Shown here: positions 1-7,556 of the stretch, piece after piece
How positions within the stretch are numbered: the first letter of the stretch is position 1
Layout: each line of letters opens with the position of its first letter
NCBI GenBank assembly: GCA_008080745.1
Contig: SHMX01000001.1
Location: 95,359-159,358, forward strand
Source of the DNA: Candidatus Thorarchaeota archaeon
GTDB taxonomy: Archaea > Asgardarchaeota > Thorarchaeia > Thorarchaeales > Thorarchaeaceae
Direction: 5' to 3'
Length of the DNA: 64,000 bases
Made by a program: the position numbers and the translations under genes
The notes under the pieces: model-generated
What the model saw: the letters and a program-made list of their open reading frames with translations, nothing else
Databases searched by the model: none
Told to the model about the DNA's origin: nothing

Positions 1-98
1 ATGTGGTCCGTAAAGACTGTTCCAAAAGATACCTGTAATATGTCAGCAGGTTTTGATTTTCGCTGTTCATGAGGGGCCAGCTCAACGTCAACAGTCAT
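1..98 (-). CDS. ilvE: Branched-chain amino acid aminotransferase, N-terminal fragment cut by the left edge
   Basis: Reading leftwards from an ATG at 98 gives an open frame to the edge (about 32 codons) that ends in FGTVFTDHM. That string, after a Lys/Pro-rich lead, is the N-terminal signature of PLP-dependent branched-chain aminotransferases of the eukaryotic/BCAT type, which interconvert valine, leucine and isoleucine with their 2-oxo acids using glutamate. A GTGAT motif four bases upstream can act as Shine-Dalgarno; an in-frame GTG at 107 is an alternative start. Only the first helix/strand region is present, so no catalytic residue can be checked. The neighbouring glutamate dehydrogenase would supply the glutamate donor, but the two genes are not in one operon. 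Confidence 0.7.
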   Translation of the reverse strand, partial: MTVDVELAPHEQRKSKPADILQVSFGTVFTDH

Positions 99-220
99 AT
101 CTATCACGAAAAAATTTCCGCAGAACCCCCTCTTAGTCTTTCTGTAATACTACATCAAATTCAATCTATTATCAGTCAAAAAGACTATAGGGATATTAGA
201 TACAGTACAGTTGATGAGCA

Positions 221-832
221 ATGAGCCATTTTGAAGGATACGATAGAGAAGATAAAGACCCATTTGAAATAGATCAGAAGGAAATCTTGGGAGAATATAC
301 CGTTGAATGGATGGCATTGAAAAAGTCGTATCAAGAAGTAAAAAGGCAGTTACTTGAAATTCAGAAGGACCTTAGTGAATTAGATAAGCAATTACAAAAA
401 GGTCAGATAACTGAGGCTGAACATATTAGAGAGTATCAGGCAAAATGGCATGCTTCTACAGAAATAATCCATGTGAAACGAGATGTTGAAGCTAGACTTG
501 CAGAGATACAGAAAGAGATTCGAGAGGCTAACAAACGGCTTCAGCTCCAAGAGAGAGAACGAGAAAAAAGAGCCAAGATAAAAGAAGAGAAAGCTCATGC
601 AATGATTGAGTGGATGTCACTTCGAGAGGGATTCGAATTAGTTTCAAAAAAGAGGAAAGAAATCAGTCATCAAATGGACAAGCTAGAGTTGCAACGGAGA
701 CGAAAAGAGATATCAGATGACGAATACAGAAGCCAGCAGTTGGAACAAATCCGAGAACTGGCAGAACTAAGCACTGTGGAGTCTGATGTTAAACGAAGAC
801 TCTCAGAACTTCTTGAGATAATTAAGAAATAA
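221..832 (+). CDS. Coiled-coil protein of unknown function
   Basis: 203 residues, almost entirely charged helix (Glu, Lys, Arg, Gln) with leucine or isoleucine at heptad-like spacing. It looks like a tandem duplication: EWMALKKSYQEVKRQL near residue 29 is echoed by EWMSLREGFELVSKKR near residue 128, each followed by a similar KEI/LDKQLQKGQIT-type helix and an xEYxxxQ segment. No signal peptide or membrane segment. Two antiparallel coiled-coil hairpins would fit. The gene stands alone, divergent from the aminotransferase and convergent with gdhA. I do not recognise the family; the second copy begins about 100 residues after the first. Confidence 0.75.
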   Translation: MSHFEGYDREDKDPFEIDQKEILGEYTVEWMALKKSYQEVKRQLLEIQKDLSELDKQLQKGQITEAEHIREYQAKWHASTEIIHVKRDVEARLAEIQKEIREANKRLQLQEREREKRAKIKEEKAHAMIEWMSLREGFELVSKKRKEISHQMDKLELQRRRKEISDDEYRSQQLEQIRELAELSTVESDVKRRLSELLEIIKK

Positions 833-843
833 AAAGAAGATAA

Positions 844-866
844 AGCAGAACCAAGGAGGTTCTGCT
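844..866 (-). terminator. Hairpin terminator of gdhA
   Basis: A perfect 9-bp stem (844-852 with 858-866) and a 5-base loop lies directly after the gdhA stop codon. On the minus strand it is followed by a T-rich run, the usual look of an intrinsic terminator. Confidence 0.6.
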
Positions 867-874
867 GGTTGATT

Positions 875-2224
875 CTATGCGTAATAACCCATTGCGAGCA
901 TTGCGTCAGCAACTTTTAGGAAGCCTGCAATGTTAGCACCAAGTACGTAGTTACCCTTATCACCAAACATCTCTGCTGTATCGTATGCTGTTTGATGGAT
1001 GTCAATCATGATCTGATGTAGACGCTGATCAACTTCTTCTCGGGTCCAGAAGTATCTCTGACTGTTCTGTGCCATCTCAAGACCAGAAACTGATACACCA
1101 CCAGCATTGGCAGCTTTACCAGGACCGTAAAGGACTTTGGCCTTTTGGAATATTTCTACTGCTTCAGGTACACAAGGCATGTTTGCACCTTCACCAACGG
1201 CCATTACTCCATTGTCAACGAGTTTTTGTGCCTCTTTTGCATCAACCTCGTTCTGGGTTGCACTGGGTAAAGCAACGTCACACTTTAAGCTCCAAGGACT
1301 ACCTTCAGCTGAGTATTCAACACCTTCATAATTCTCGGCATATTCCTTGATACGGCCACGTCGGACATTCTTCAAATCCATAATCCATGCGAGCTTATCA
1401 CGGTCAATACCAGCGGGGTCATGAATCCAACCGCTAGAATCACTCATAGCGATAACTTTTGCACCAAGGTCTAGACATTTCTCTGCTGCAAACTGTGCTA
1501 CATTACCAGAACCAGAGATACAAACAATTTTGCCTTCCATCTCTTCATTCTTGGTCTTGAGCATCTCTTTGACAAAGTAGACACAACCATAACCGGTTGC
1601 CTCGGGTCTGATAAGAGACCCGCCATATGTGCGGCCTTTGCCAGTGAGAACACAGGTGCCATGAAGATTCGTAATCTTTCGGTATGCACCATACAGATAG
1701 CCTATCTCACGACCACCAACTCCAATGTCACCAGCAGGTACATCGGTAAATTGGCCAATGTGTCTGTAGAGCTCGGACATGAAGCTGTAACAGAAATTAC
1801 GTACTTCTTCGTCAGTCTTACCCTTTGGGTCGAAATCGGATCCACCCTTACCACCACCCATAGGTAGGCCAGTGAGACTGTTCTTGAAAATCTGCTCGAA
1901 ACCGAGAAACTTCAGAACACCCTCATTTACGGTGGGATGAAAACGGAGACCGCCCTTATAGGGTCCGATGGCTGAATTGAATTGGATTCGGTAACCACGG
2001 TTGACCTCAATCTTTTCGTCCTTGTTGACCCAAGGTACACGGAATTTGATGATCCTCTCAGGAACAGTAATTCGTTCTAGAATGGATTTTTCCTTGTATT
2101 TGGGGTACTTCTTAATTGCGGGCTCCAGTGATTCAAGAACCTCAAGAGCTGCTTGGTGAAACACCTTTTGCTCTGGATCCTTTTCGACTAGGGCGTTATA
2201 CACATGCTCGATGTAACTATCCAC
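875..2224 (-). CDS. gdhA: Glutamate dehydrogenase, hexameric bacterial GdhA type
   Basis: 449 residues from a GTG at 2224, chosen because GGTGAT lies four bases upstream; a TTG at 2236 is possible. It converts 2-oxoglutarate and ammonia to glutamate with NAD(P)H. The substrate-binding motif NSAIGPYKGGLRFHP and the catalytic-lysine loop PMGGGKGGSDFDPKGK (about residues 115-130) are intact, followed by GDIGVGGREIGYLYG and the Rossmann loop SGSGNVAQFAAEK (about residue 240). Length and motif spelling match bacterial GdhA (about 447 residues) rather than the shorter GDH usual in Archaea, which suggests transfer from bacteria. The cofactor is probably NADP but is not settled by sequence reading. 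Confidence 0.95.
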   Translation of the reverse strand: MDSYIEHVYNALVEKDPEQKVFHQAALEVLESLEPAIKKYPKYKEKSILERITVPERIIKFRVPWVNKDEKIEVNRGYRIQFNSAIGPYKGGLRFHPTVNEGVLKFLGFEQIFKNSLTGLPMGGGKGGSDFDPKGKTDEEVRNFCYSFMSELYRHIGQFTDVPAGDIGVGGREIGYLYGAYRKITNLHGTCVLTGKGRTYGGSLIRPEATGYGCVYFVKEMLKTKNEEMEGKIVCISGSGNVAQFAAEKCLDLGAKVIAMSDSSGWIHDPAGIDRDKLAWIMDLKNVRRGRIKEYAENYEGVEYSAEGSPWSLKCDVALPSATQNEVDAKEAQKLVDNGVMAVGEGANMPCVPEAVEIFQKAKVLYGPGKAANAGGVSVSGLEMAQNSQRYFWTREEVDQRLHQIMIDIHQTAYDTAEMFGDKGNYVLGANIAGFLKVADAMLAMGYYA

Positions 2225-2333
2225 TGATATCACCAATATGCTGTGTTAGGCAAGCAAATCGCAAAGGAGCTTACACATAAATGAATCGGATTGGGATGAA
2301 ATCAAAAATCAAGCAGTACATGGCGTAAATACA

Positions 2334-2343
2334 CAATTAAATA
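2334..2343 (+). promoter_or_regulatory. TATA-like box upstream of the PAC2-like gene
   Basis: AATTAAATAA about 45 bases before the GTG at 2379 is a plausible archaeal TATA box. The stretch also reads AT-rich towards gdhA, so it may serve both directions. Confidence 0.3.
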
Positions 2344-2378
2344 ACTAATGGGGATTGAGATAGATAACATAAAGATAC

Positions 2379-3044
2379 GTGAATATCGAGGCAGATTCTA
2401 TGCCAGTATTTGAACAAGAATGGATTTCCCCGATTTTAGAAGTCTACCGGAAAGAAAAGATAACTAACAACTACACAGTGCTATTGGGCTTGAATCCGCT
2501 AGGGCAGGCTCTTTGTAGAAAGATATACGAGAAGAACTTCTTTGAAACAGTATTGTTGTTTAATTCACCATCTTTTACATCTTGGAATAGATATCCAGCT
2601 GGTGTGAAACCACCAGTTATTCCAGTGCACGGTATGATAAGAGACGAGCTCATGATGATTTGGGGAGATGTAAGTATCAAGGATTACGAATGGCTTACAG
2701 ATACATTGTTCTATATCCGTGGAAACATTCCTACTCGATTCATAGTAGCATTTGTTGCTCACTCTGGACCAACTTCAGGTCAAGTTTTTTCAAAGAAAGG
2801 AGAACGATTACTAGAACGTCTAGAGATTCCAAGAGGAAGGTCTGAATATTATGACGGACTGACCGCACCACTAATCAGCGTAGCCAATGTTGCGAATCTT
2901 GACCCAGTGATATTCTATGTGGAAGACAGGTTAGATACGGAACAGGTTATACAGATTGACGATGTAATAGTCACCCAAGGTGAGATTGACGCCGCAGAGC
3001 ACCTCATGAATAGAGGATTTGATTTGCAATTAGCAGATCAGTAG
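2379..3044 (+). CDS. PAC2-like protein (proteasome assembly chaperone 2 fold)
   Basis: 221 residues from GTG 2379, or 214 from ATG 2400. The pattern resembles the PAC2 family: an N-terminal strand-loop YTVLLGLNPLGQAL, a KPPVIPVHG strand, a helix near DYEWLTDTLFY and a central GLTAPLISVANVANLDPVIFY segment where PAC2 proteins have a Gly-rich turn and ligand pocket. PAC2 proteins in archaea include DUF-type relatives of the eukaryotic PAC1/PAC2 chaperones; most have no known role. No membrane segment is seen. It is a monocistronic gene that ends 4 bases before a convergent gene. The family assignment rests on pattern resemblance only. Confidence 0.45.
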   Translation: MNIEADSMPVFEQEWISPILEVYRKEKITNNYTVLLGLNPLGQALCRKIYEKNFFETVLLFNSPSFTSWNRYPAGVKPPVIPVHGMIRDELMMIWGDVSIKDYEWLTDTLFYIRGNIPTRFIVAFVAHSGPTSGQVFSKKGERLLERLEIPRGRSEYYDGLTAPLISVANVANLDPVIFYVEDRLDTEQVIQIDDVIVTQGEIDAAEHLMNRGFDLQLADQ

Positions 3045-3047
3045 AAT

Positions 3048-3758
3048 CTATTCTGTCGATTCGTCATGCTCTGTTCGTCCGTATCCTACACGGTCACGGT
3101 CTCCAGAATAAGTCCGTTCTAAAGGATGGTCTGAGAGCTGGGAATCACATTCGGAACACATTAGAGCTCGAGTATCATTCACCATTACAATGCGGCCGCA
3201 TGATATACAAGTCCAGAGTCCATTCTGTAACATGCGAGTCTTTCTATAGACCGTCTTCGCTAAGTCTCTAAGTTCTGAGGGGCAACTTTTTGAAACACCT
3301 ACAATTCCATCAGCATTCCATCTACAGATAAGGGATACAAGAGATGTTGTCAATTCAATCATCCTAGAAGTAGTAGTATCAATATCTTCAGGGGGATCTG
3401 ATTTTACGGTAAAGTCATCCTCAGAGATACTATAGAGCATCTCCAGATAAACAAAAAATGCAGGTACGGGATAATGATTACTTCCTTTAGATTCTACCAT
3501 CTGTGCTAGAACTGCAGATATCATTAGTGTCTGAGAATAATCATCTCGAAGAATTGAGTCGATTTCGTCAGCAATCTTCTTGGCATCCAAATCATAATTA
3601 TTTGGATTCAGTCCCTTTTTTCTAGCTATTTTTCTAACAGATGTGAGAAAATCTTGCCCATTCTGAATATCCCTATTTACCATTCTGGCAAGTGATTGAT
3701 AATTAATACCAGAATCCTCTGCTAACTTATGAAGAAGGTCACGGGCGGTTAGACTCAA
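3048..3758 (-). CDS. Unknown helical protein with C-terminal zinc ribbon
   Basis: 236 residues. The first 170 are mostly helical (LLHKLAEDSGI, ADEIDSILRDDYSQTL), without a recognised domain. A C-terminal CxxC...CxxC ribbon (CISCG about residue 195, CSECD about residue 212) should bind one zinc ion, and the last 25 residues are charged and probably disordered. The start is TTG at 3758, without a good Shine-Dalgarno; the frame is open further upstream to 3789 (stop), so the N-terminus is uncertain. The fold could be an RNA- or protein-binding adaptor, but I have no evidence for a function. Confidence 0.6.
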   Translation of the reverse strand: MSLTARDLLHKLAEDSGINYQSLARMVNRDIQNGQDFLTSVRKIARKKGLNPNNYDLDAKKIADEIDSILRDDYSQTLMISAVLAQMVESKGSNHYPVPAFFVYLEMLYSISEDDFTVKSDPPEDIDTTTSRMIELTTSLVSLICRWNADGIVGVSKSCPSELRDLAKTVYRKTRMLQNGLWTCISCGRIVMVNDTRALMCSECDSQLSDHPLERTYSGDRDRVGYGRTEHDESTE

Positions 3759-3938
3759 CAGGTATTCGAACCCCTGGTGGCATGTAGATTAGTAGTATAA
3801 GATACATTTTAGACTGTCTATTGAATCATAAAAGGTAAACTGTTTGGAGAATGACAAGGTCTGCTATTGTGGGTTATCCATCAGCAATATCTTTAGGCAC
3901 CAGTGTTCTGTCAGACTACTGAAACAGGTTGAGATAGA

Positions 3939-4484
3939 ATGATGCTTTCCGATGTGGATATTGAAAAAGCGATGGAACAAGGAGATATCAAAATTGAGCC
4001 ATATGATAATGCACTTTTGGGGCCTTGTAGTATCGATTTAACCTTGGATTCCATTTTTAGAATTTATAGTCCTGGTGCTCCAGTAGATATAAAATCCGAT
4101 ACACCTGTAGACCGAGATACCAAAGTGGTTGACACGGGAGAAGAACCTTTCATGATTCTGCCGGGACAATTCATCCTAGCCCAAACAAGAGAAAATATCT
4201 CAGTATCCCCAAAATATGCAGCTCTGTTGGAGGGCCGTTCAAGTGTCGCTCGATTAGGTATAATCGTTCATGCAGCGGGCTTGGTTAATCCTGGCACTGG
4301 AATAGATCGGCCAAGTAGACTAACTTTAGAGGTGTTTTGTGAAAACTTGAGCCCAGTTCTTCTATACCCAGGGATGAAAATTGTGCAGATAATGTTCGTA
4401 CCACTAAGTAGTCCAGCAAAGACGGTCTATGACAAGAGAAAGAAGAGCCGATATGTAGGACAGCAGAGACCGGATGTGCGATAA
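3939..4484 (+). CDS. dcd: dCTP deaminase family protein
   Basis: 181 residues. Members turn dCTP into dUTP (or, when bifunctional, into dUMP) for thymidylate synthesis. The trimeric dUTPase-like fold is visible: GPCSIDLTLDS near residue 27, the phosphate-binding segment EGRSSVARLGI near residue 97, then HAAGLVNPGTGI and LTLEVFCEN, which holds the catalytic glutamate, and PGMKIVQIMF. The turn after NPG is slightly unusual (PGTGIDRPSRLTLE for the common PGFEGxxTLE). It is followed after 50 bases by a PRPP-synthetase-like gene on the same strand, so both may belong to a nucleotide operon. Whether it is mono- or bifunctional cannot be told. Confidence 0.88.
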   Translation: MMLSDVDIEKAMEQGDIKIEPYDNALLGPCSIDLTLDSIFRIYSPGAPVDIKSDTPVDRDTKVVDTGEEPFMILPGQFILAQTRENISVSPKYAALLEGRSSVARLGIIVHAAGLVNPGTGIDRPSRLTLEVFCENLSPVLLYPGMKIVQIMFVPLSSPAKTVYDKRKKSRYVGQQRPDVR

Positions 4485-4535
4485 AACAGTAAGTCTATTT
4501 AGGGGAAGTATCTGGCGAGAACTCGGCGGTCGTAT

Positions 4536-5522
4536 ATGAAAGACTACGATGTCATTCTTGCAAGTGGTGCTGAACACCTAAAAGCTCGCTTTGAGAGTTT
4601 TGGATACAGAGTGTATACCTGCGAACAGAATTACGATGAGAGAAGGATTTTCCCCAATGCAGACATCTATACTCGGATTTCAAATGTTGCGGAACTATCC
4701 AACAGAAGAGTCATAGTAATCCAAAGTTGTACTGGAGCGGGGCCTGCAGAGAGTGAAAGATTCACCACCGCAGATCGCGTTATTGAACTCATGCTACTTT
4801 TAGACCTTCTTAATAGACCTGTTGAAGTCGAAAAAGTGGGTCATAAACAATATCAAGAAGAGGCCCTCCCTCCACCATCAAAAGTAGAAGTAGTCCTTAC
4901 ATTCCAGCCTTTTGCCTTACAAGATAAATCATTCATGACAGGAGAAGCTGTATCAGGAAGATGGTCAATGGAAACCATTGCTAAAATGTGTAATAAAATC
5001 TGGGTTGTAAACCCACATGCAACAGACCATTTGCCCTGGGTAGAAAGACTCCGGGAACGAGGTCTTTACGAGGTGATTGATATTATACCGGATCTAATCA
5101 AGTTCGCCGCCAGGCAATTTGGATTCGAGGAGTATGGTGTTATCACTCCAGACGAGGGTGCACAACTAAGGTATGATATTGAAGGATTTGGAAAGAGCCG
5201 TACTAATTCGTACTGTGTGGAAATGCACGGAGAAGTTGATACCGATTGCAAGAATATCATCGTGATTGATGACTTGACCAAGAGTGGTAGTACTTTACTG
5301 AAAGCATCTGAAAGACTAATTGAACAGGGTGTTGAAAATGTTGGAATGGCTGTTGCACATGTCCTTCCGCTTATTGAAATAGGAGAAGAAAAACTGGAAT
5401 CTCTGGTCGCAAAGAGTCATGGAAGAATTGTTACATCAAATACAATAAGAACAAATGTGTTCTGTGAGATGAATCCAACACATACCTACAACATTGTAGA
5501 TACCCTGATAAACTGCCTTTAA
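4536..5522 (+). CDS. Ribose-phosphate pyrophosphokinase-like protein
   Basis: 328 residues with the two-domain layout of PRPP synthetase, which makes 5-phosphoribosyl diphosphate from ribose 5-phosphate and ATP. The PRPP loop is present as IIVIDDLTKSGSTL (about residues 239-252; usual form DDxxxTGGT). The ATP-binding flexible segment reads FQPFALQDKSF where bona fide enzymes have PYxRQDR, so one of the two arginines is Leu and the other Lys. The histidine of the first domain is found in VNPHA. It is therefore a divergent paralogue whose activity is uncertain; a role as a phosphoribosyltransferase or regulator is possible. Same strand as dcd, 51 bases apart. Confidence 0.8.
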   Translation: MKDYDVILASGAEHLKARFESFGYRVYTCEQNYDERRIFPNADIYTRISNVAELSNRRVIVIQSCTGAGPAESERFTTADRVIELMLLLDLLNRPVEVEKVGHKQYQEEALPPPSKVEVVLTFQPFALQDKSFMTGEAVSGRWSMETIAKMCNKIWVVNPHATDHLPWVERLRERGLYEVIDIIPDLIKFAARQFGFEEYGVITPDEGAQLRYDIEGFGKSRTNSYCVEMHGEVDTDCKNIIVIDDLTKSGSTLLKASERLIEQGVENVGMAVAHVLPLIEIGEEKLESLVAKSHGRIVTSNTIRTNVFCEMNPTHTYNIVDTLINCL

Positions 5523-5548
5523 GAAAGGAAAAGTTATGGACAAGTCCA

Positions 5549-5773
5549 CTAACTGAAGTATGATTCAGCCTTGGACTTGCCGATCCATGTTTTAGTAGTA
5601 TAACGCTCTACGAGATCACGGGCCTCGAGAGATTGAAGTGCTTGAACCACTTTATTCTGGTCACAATCAATGTGCTTCTTTTTCAAGATGCGAGTAATAG
5701 CTGCTGGTCTATGACTATCATTGAGTATGATTCGAAGAACTTCTAGTTCAAGTTCAGTAATATCTTCGCTCAT
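5549..5773 (-). CDS. Small winged-helix protein
   Basis: 74 residues from ATG 5773 (77 from GTG 5782). Sequence ELELEVLRIILNDSHRPAA, a recognition-helix-like QNKVVQALQSLEARDLV and a short wing are the pattern of a compact winged helix-turn-helix, as in many archaeal transcription factors. The rule that position 40-55 holds the recognition helix is inferred from fold only. It faces the PRPP-synthetase-like gene tail to tail and is divergent from uridine phosphorylase, so it could regulate nucleotide genes, which is a guess from position. Confidence 0.65.
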   Translation of the reverse strand: MSEDITELELEVLRIILNDSHRPAAITRILKKKHIDCDQNKVVQALQSLEARDLVERYTTKTWIGKSKAESYFS

Positions 5774-5908
5774 TGTCAACACTTTGTGGGCCCTTCGTTT
5801 GAATCTTTTAAGATTATCTCTATATCATTGAAATGACATGGAGGAGTAATGTAAAGATGTTTCGAAACCTTTTTACAAACGACTAACGAGAACGAGTCGG
5901 TCTGTCTT

Positions 5909-6661
5909 ATGGGAAAAGAAACCGAATATCACATAGGGATTGCTAAAGGAGAGATACCAGAATACGTCTTACTTCCAGGAGATCCCAAAAGAGCAAAAGC
6001 AATTGCTGAACGTTTTTTCGATAATCCTGAGCTGATAGCTGATAAACGGGAATATTTGAGCTATAAAGGTACATACCAAGGATTGCCTGTTGCAGTCTGT
6101 TCAACTGGAATTGGATGCCCTTCTGCTGCCATCGCAATTGAAGAGCTGATACATGTAGGATGTCACACGTTTATACGAGTTGGAACTGCAGGTGCAATCA
6201 ATAATTCTCTTACAGCTGGAGACCTTGTGATTATCACTGGATCGGTTAGAGATGATGGAACCTCAAAACAGTATGTACCTGTAGAATTTCCCGCCATCGC
6301 AAATCCATTGGTGGTTTCTAAATTAGAACAAGCAGCGAAGAAATATACAGACCGATATTTCTTAGGAATTGGTCATAGTAAAGATGCATTCTATAGCGAA
6401 TATCCTGATAAAGTGGCAGACCCCGACACTACCGAAAAGAAATGGGAGATGATGCGTAATAGTGGTGTGCTTGCTACAGAAATGGAAGCAGCAACATTGT
6501 TTGTTATAGGTCATCTTAGAGGTGTCCGTGTTGGAAGTATCTGTGTAATTGTAGGTGAACCGATAGAAAAAGAGGCCAAAATTATTGGAAAACCAGATTT
6601 GGGCCCCTTAATTCATACCGCATTAGATTCCTTTGTTGCACTCCAAGATTCACCAGACTAA
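5909..6661 (+). CDS. udp: Uridine phosphorylase (nucleoside phosphorylase family I)
   Basis: 250 residues. It should split uridine (or a related nucleoside) with phosphate to give the base and ribose 1-phosphate. Seen in order: VLLPGDPKRAKAIA near residue 20 (phosphate-binding Gly and Arg), STGIGCPSAAIAIEEL near 66, RVGTAGAI near 93 and TEMEAATLFVIG near 193, where the Glu-Met-Glu holds the ribose. These match uridine phosphorylase-type enzymes better than purine phosphorylases. Its 3' end overlaps the next, convergent gene by 4 bases. Substrate range is inferred from family resemblance. Confidence 0.88.
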   Translation: MGKETEYHIGIAKGEIPEYVLLPGDPKRAKAIAERFFDNPELIADKREYLSYKGTYQGLPVAVCSTGIGCPSAAIAIEELIHVGCHTFIRVGTAGAINNSLTAGDLVIITGSVRDDGTSKQYVPVEFPAIANPLVVSKLEQAAKKYTDRYFLGIGHSKDAFYSEYPDKVADPDTTEKKWEMMRNSGVLATEMEAATLFVIGHLRGVRVGSICVIVGEPIEKEAKIIGKPDLGPLIHTALDSFVALQDSPD

Positions 6662-7449
6662 AGTCCACCAAAGAAAGCTTTCTTCTGAACTTTGAGTTGG
6701 AGATCCTCTGCAGATTTCCTATCAATTCCAAGAGCAGTTGCCAGTTTTTCAGGACTCGCAGCGATTACTTCTGTAACAGATGAATATCCTGCACCTAATA
6801 GAGCATCAATCGAAGCTCCACCAACACCCAATTCATTGAGAGTGCTTCGTAATTCGGAGATACTCTCTTCATCAGCTTTGGGAGGGGACACATCAGGCAT
6901 AGCCTCCTCTATTGAAACGGGCTCTTCGTCTGCTTTGGTTTTCTTTGGTTTACTCTTCTTTGGTGTTGAAATTGAATGCTCAAGGATGAATGAAGGTCGG
7001 AGAATAATCAGTCCAACAATAAGCATGACAACCAATATTGGAATTAGTAAAGTACTACCCATATCCACACCTACGACTGACCCTCCAGGACCAGCTGCAG
7101 GTAGGGCGTTATCTACACCAGTTGTCAACACTTCAACAACGGATGTACCTGTAATTTCGGATGCAAATAAGAACCACATAGGACTGAACAATGCAAGCCC
7201 GCCAATTTCGAATAGAAGAAATTCCCGAAATAGCGACCGTTGTATTGCAAATGTCAATATTAGTGGAACGACCAAGATCATGACAGAAATTATGGTCCAT
7301 AAGAGAAATAGACCCCAGATACTTTGTAATACTGCATAATCGGTTATTCCATAACCAAGCAATTTGATTACTGCATATCCCATAAACACAATTCCAGATA
7401 GAATGAATCCAATAATAATACCAAGAGCATATCGCATTGTTTTGCTCAC
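6658..7449 (-). CDS. Four-helix membrane protein with C-terminal helix-hairpin-helix domain
   Basis: 263 residues. Hydrophobic segments lie near residues 5-30, 38-68, 78-96 and 128-150; then a Lys/Glu/Pro-rich linker (KPKKTKADEEP) leads to a helix-hairpin-helix-like domain (about 200-260: LNELGVGGASIDALLGAGY, then SPEKLATALGIDRKSAEDL). The latter resembles the HhH5 tails found in DNA-binding proteins and ribosomal or RNA polymerase accessory proteins. A similar domain occurs in the HEAT-repeat protein at 45183-46793. Function is unknown; the tail should be cytoplasmic. The start codon is followed by a typical first transmembrane helix. Confidence 0.75.
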   Translation of the reverse strand: MSKTMRYALGIIIGFILSGIVFMGYAVIKLLGYGITDYAVLQSIWGLFLLWTIISVMILVVPLILTFAIQRSLFREFLLFEIGGLALFSPMWFLFASEITGTSVVEVLTTGVDNALPAAGPGGSVVGVDMGSTLLIPILVVMLIVGLIILRPSFILEHSISTPKKSKPKKTKADEEPVSIEEAMPDVSPPKADEESISELRSTLNELGVGGASIDALLGAGYSSVTEVIAASPEKLATALGIDRKSAEDLQLKVQKKAFFGGL

Positions 7450-7556
7450 CTACATAAGATTAGGACGTACAATCAATAGGAAATCTGGTTTAAAGATGTT
7501 TTGAGAACATGTATCTAACATGCAACATACTTATGAGATAGGAAAATTTCCGCTAG

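Noticed and set aside
1..72. Short plus-strand frame beginning with ATG at base 1
   Set aside because: Only 23 codons, and the opposite strand reads as an aminotransferase N-terminus.
3762..3779. tRNA T-arm-like sequence (GGTTCGAATACC on the minus strand) just upstream of the zinc-ribbon gene
   Set aside because: The closing base pair of the T-stem is mismatched on either strand and no acceptor, D- or anticodon arm can be folded around it.
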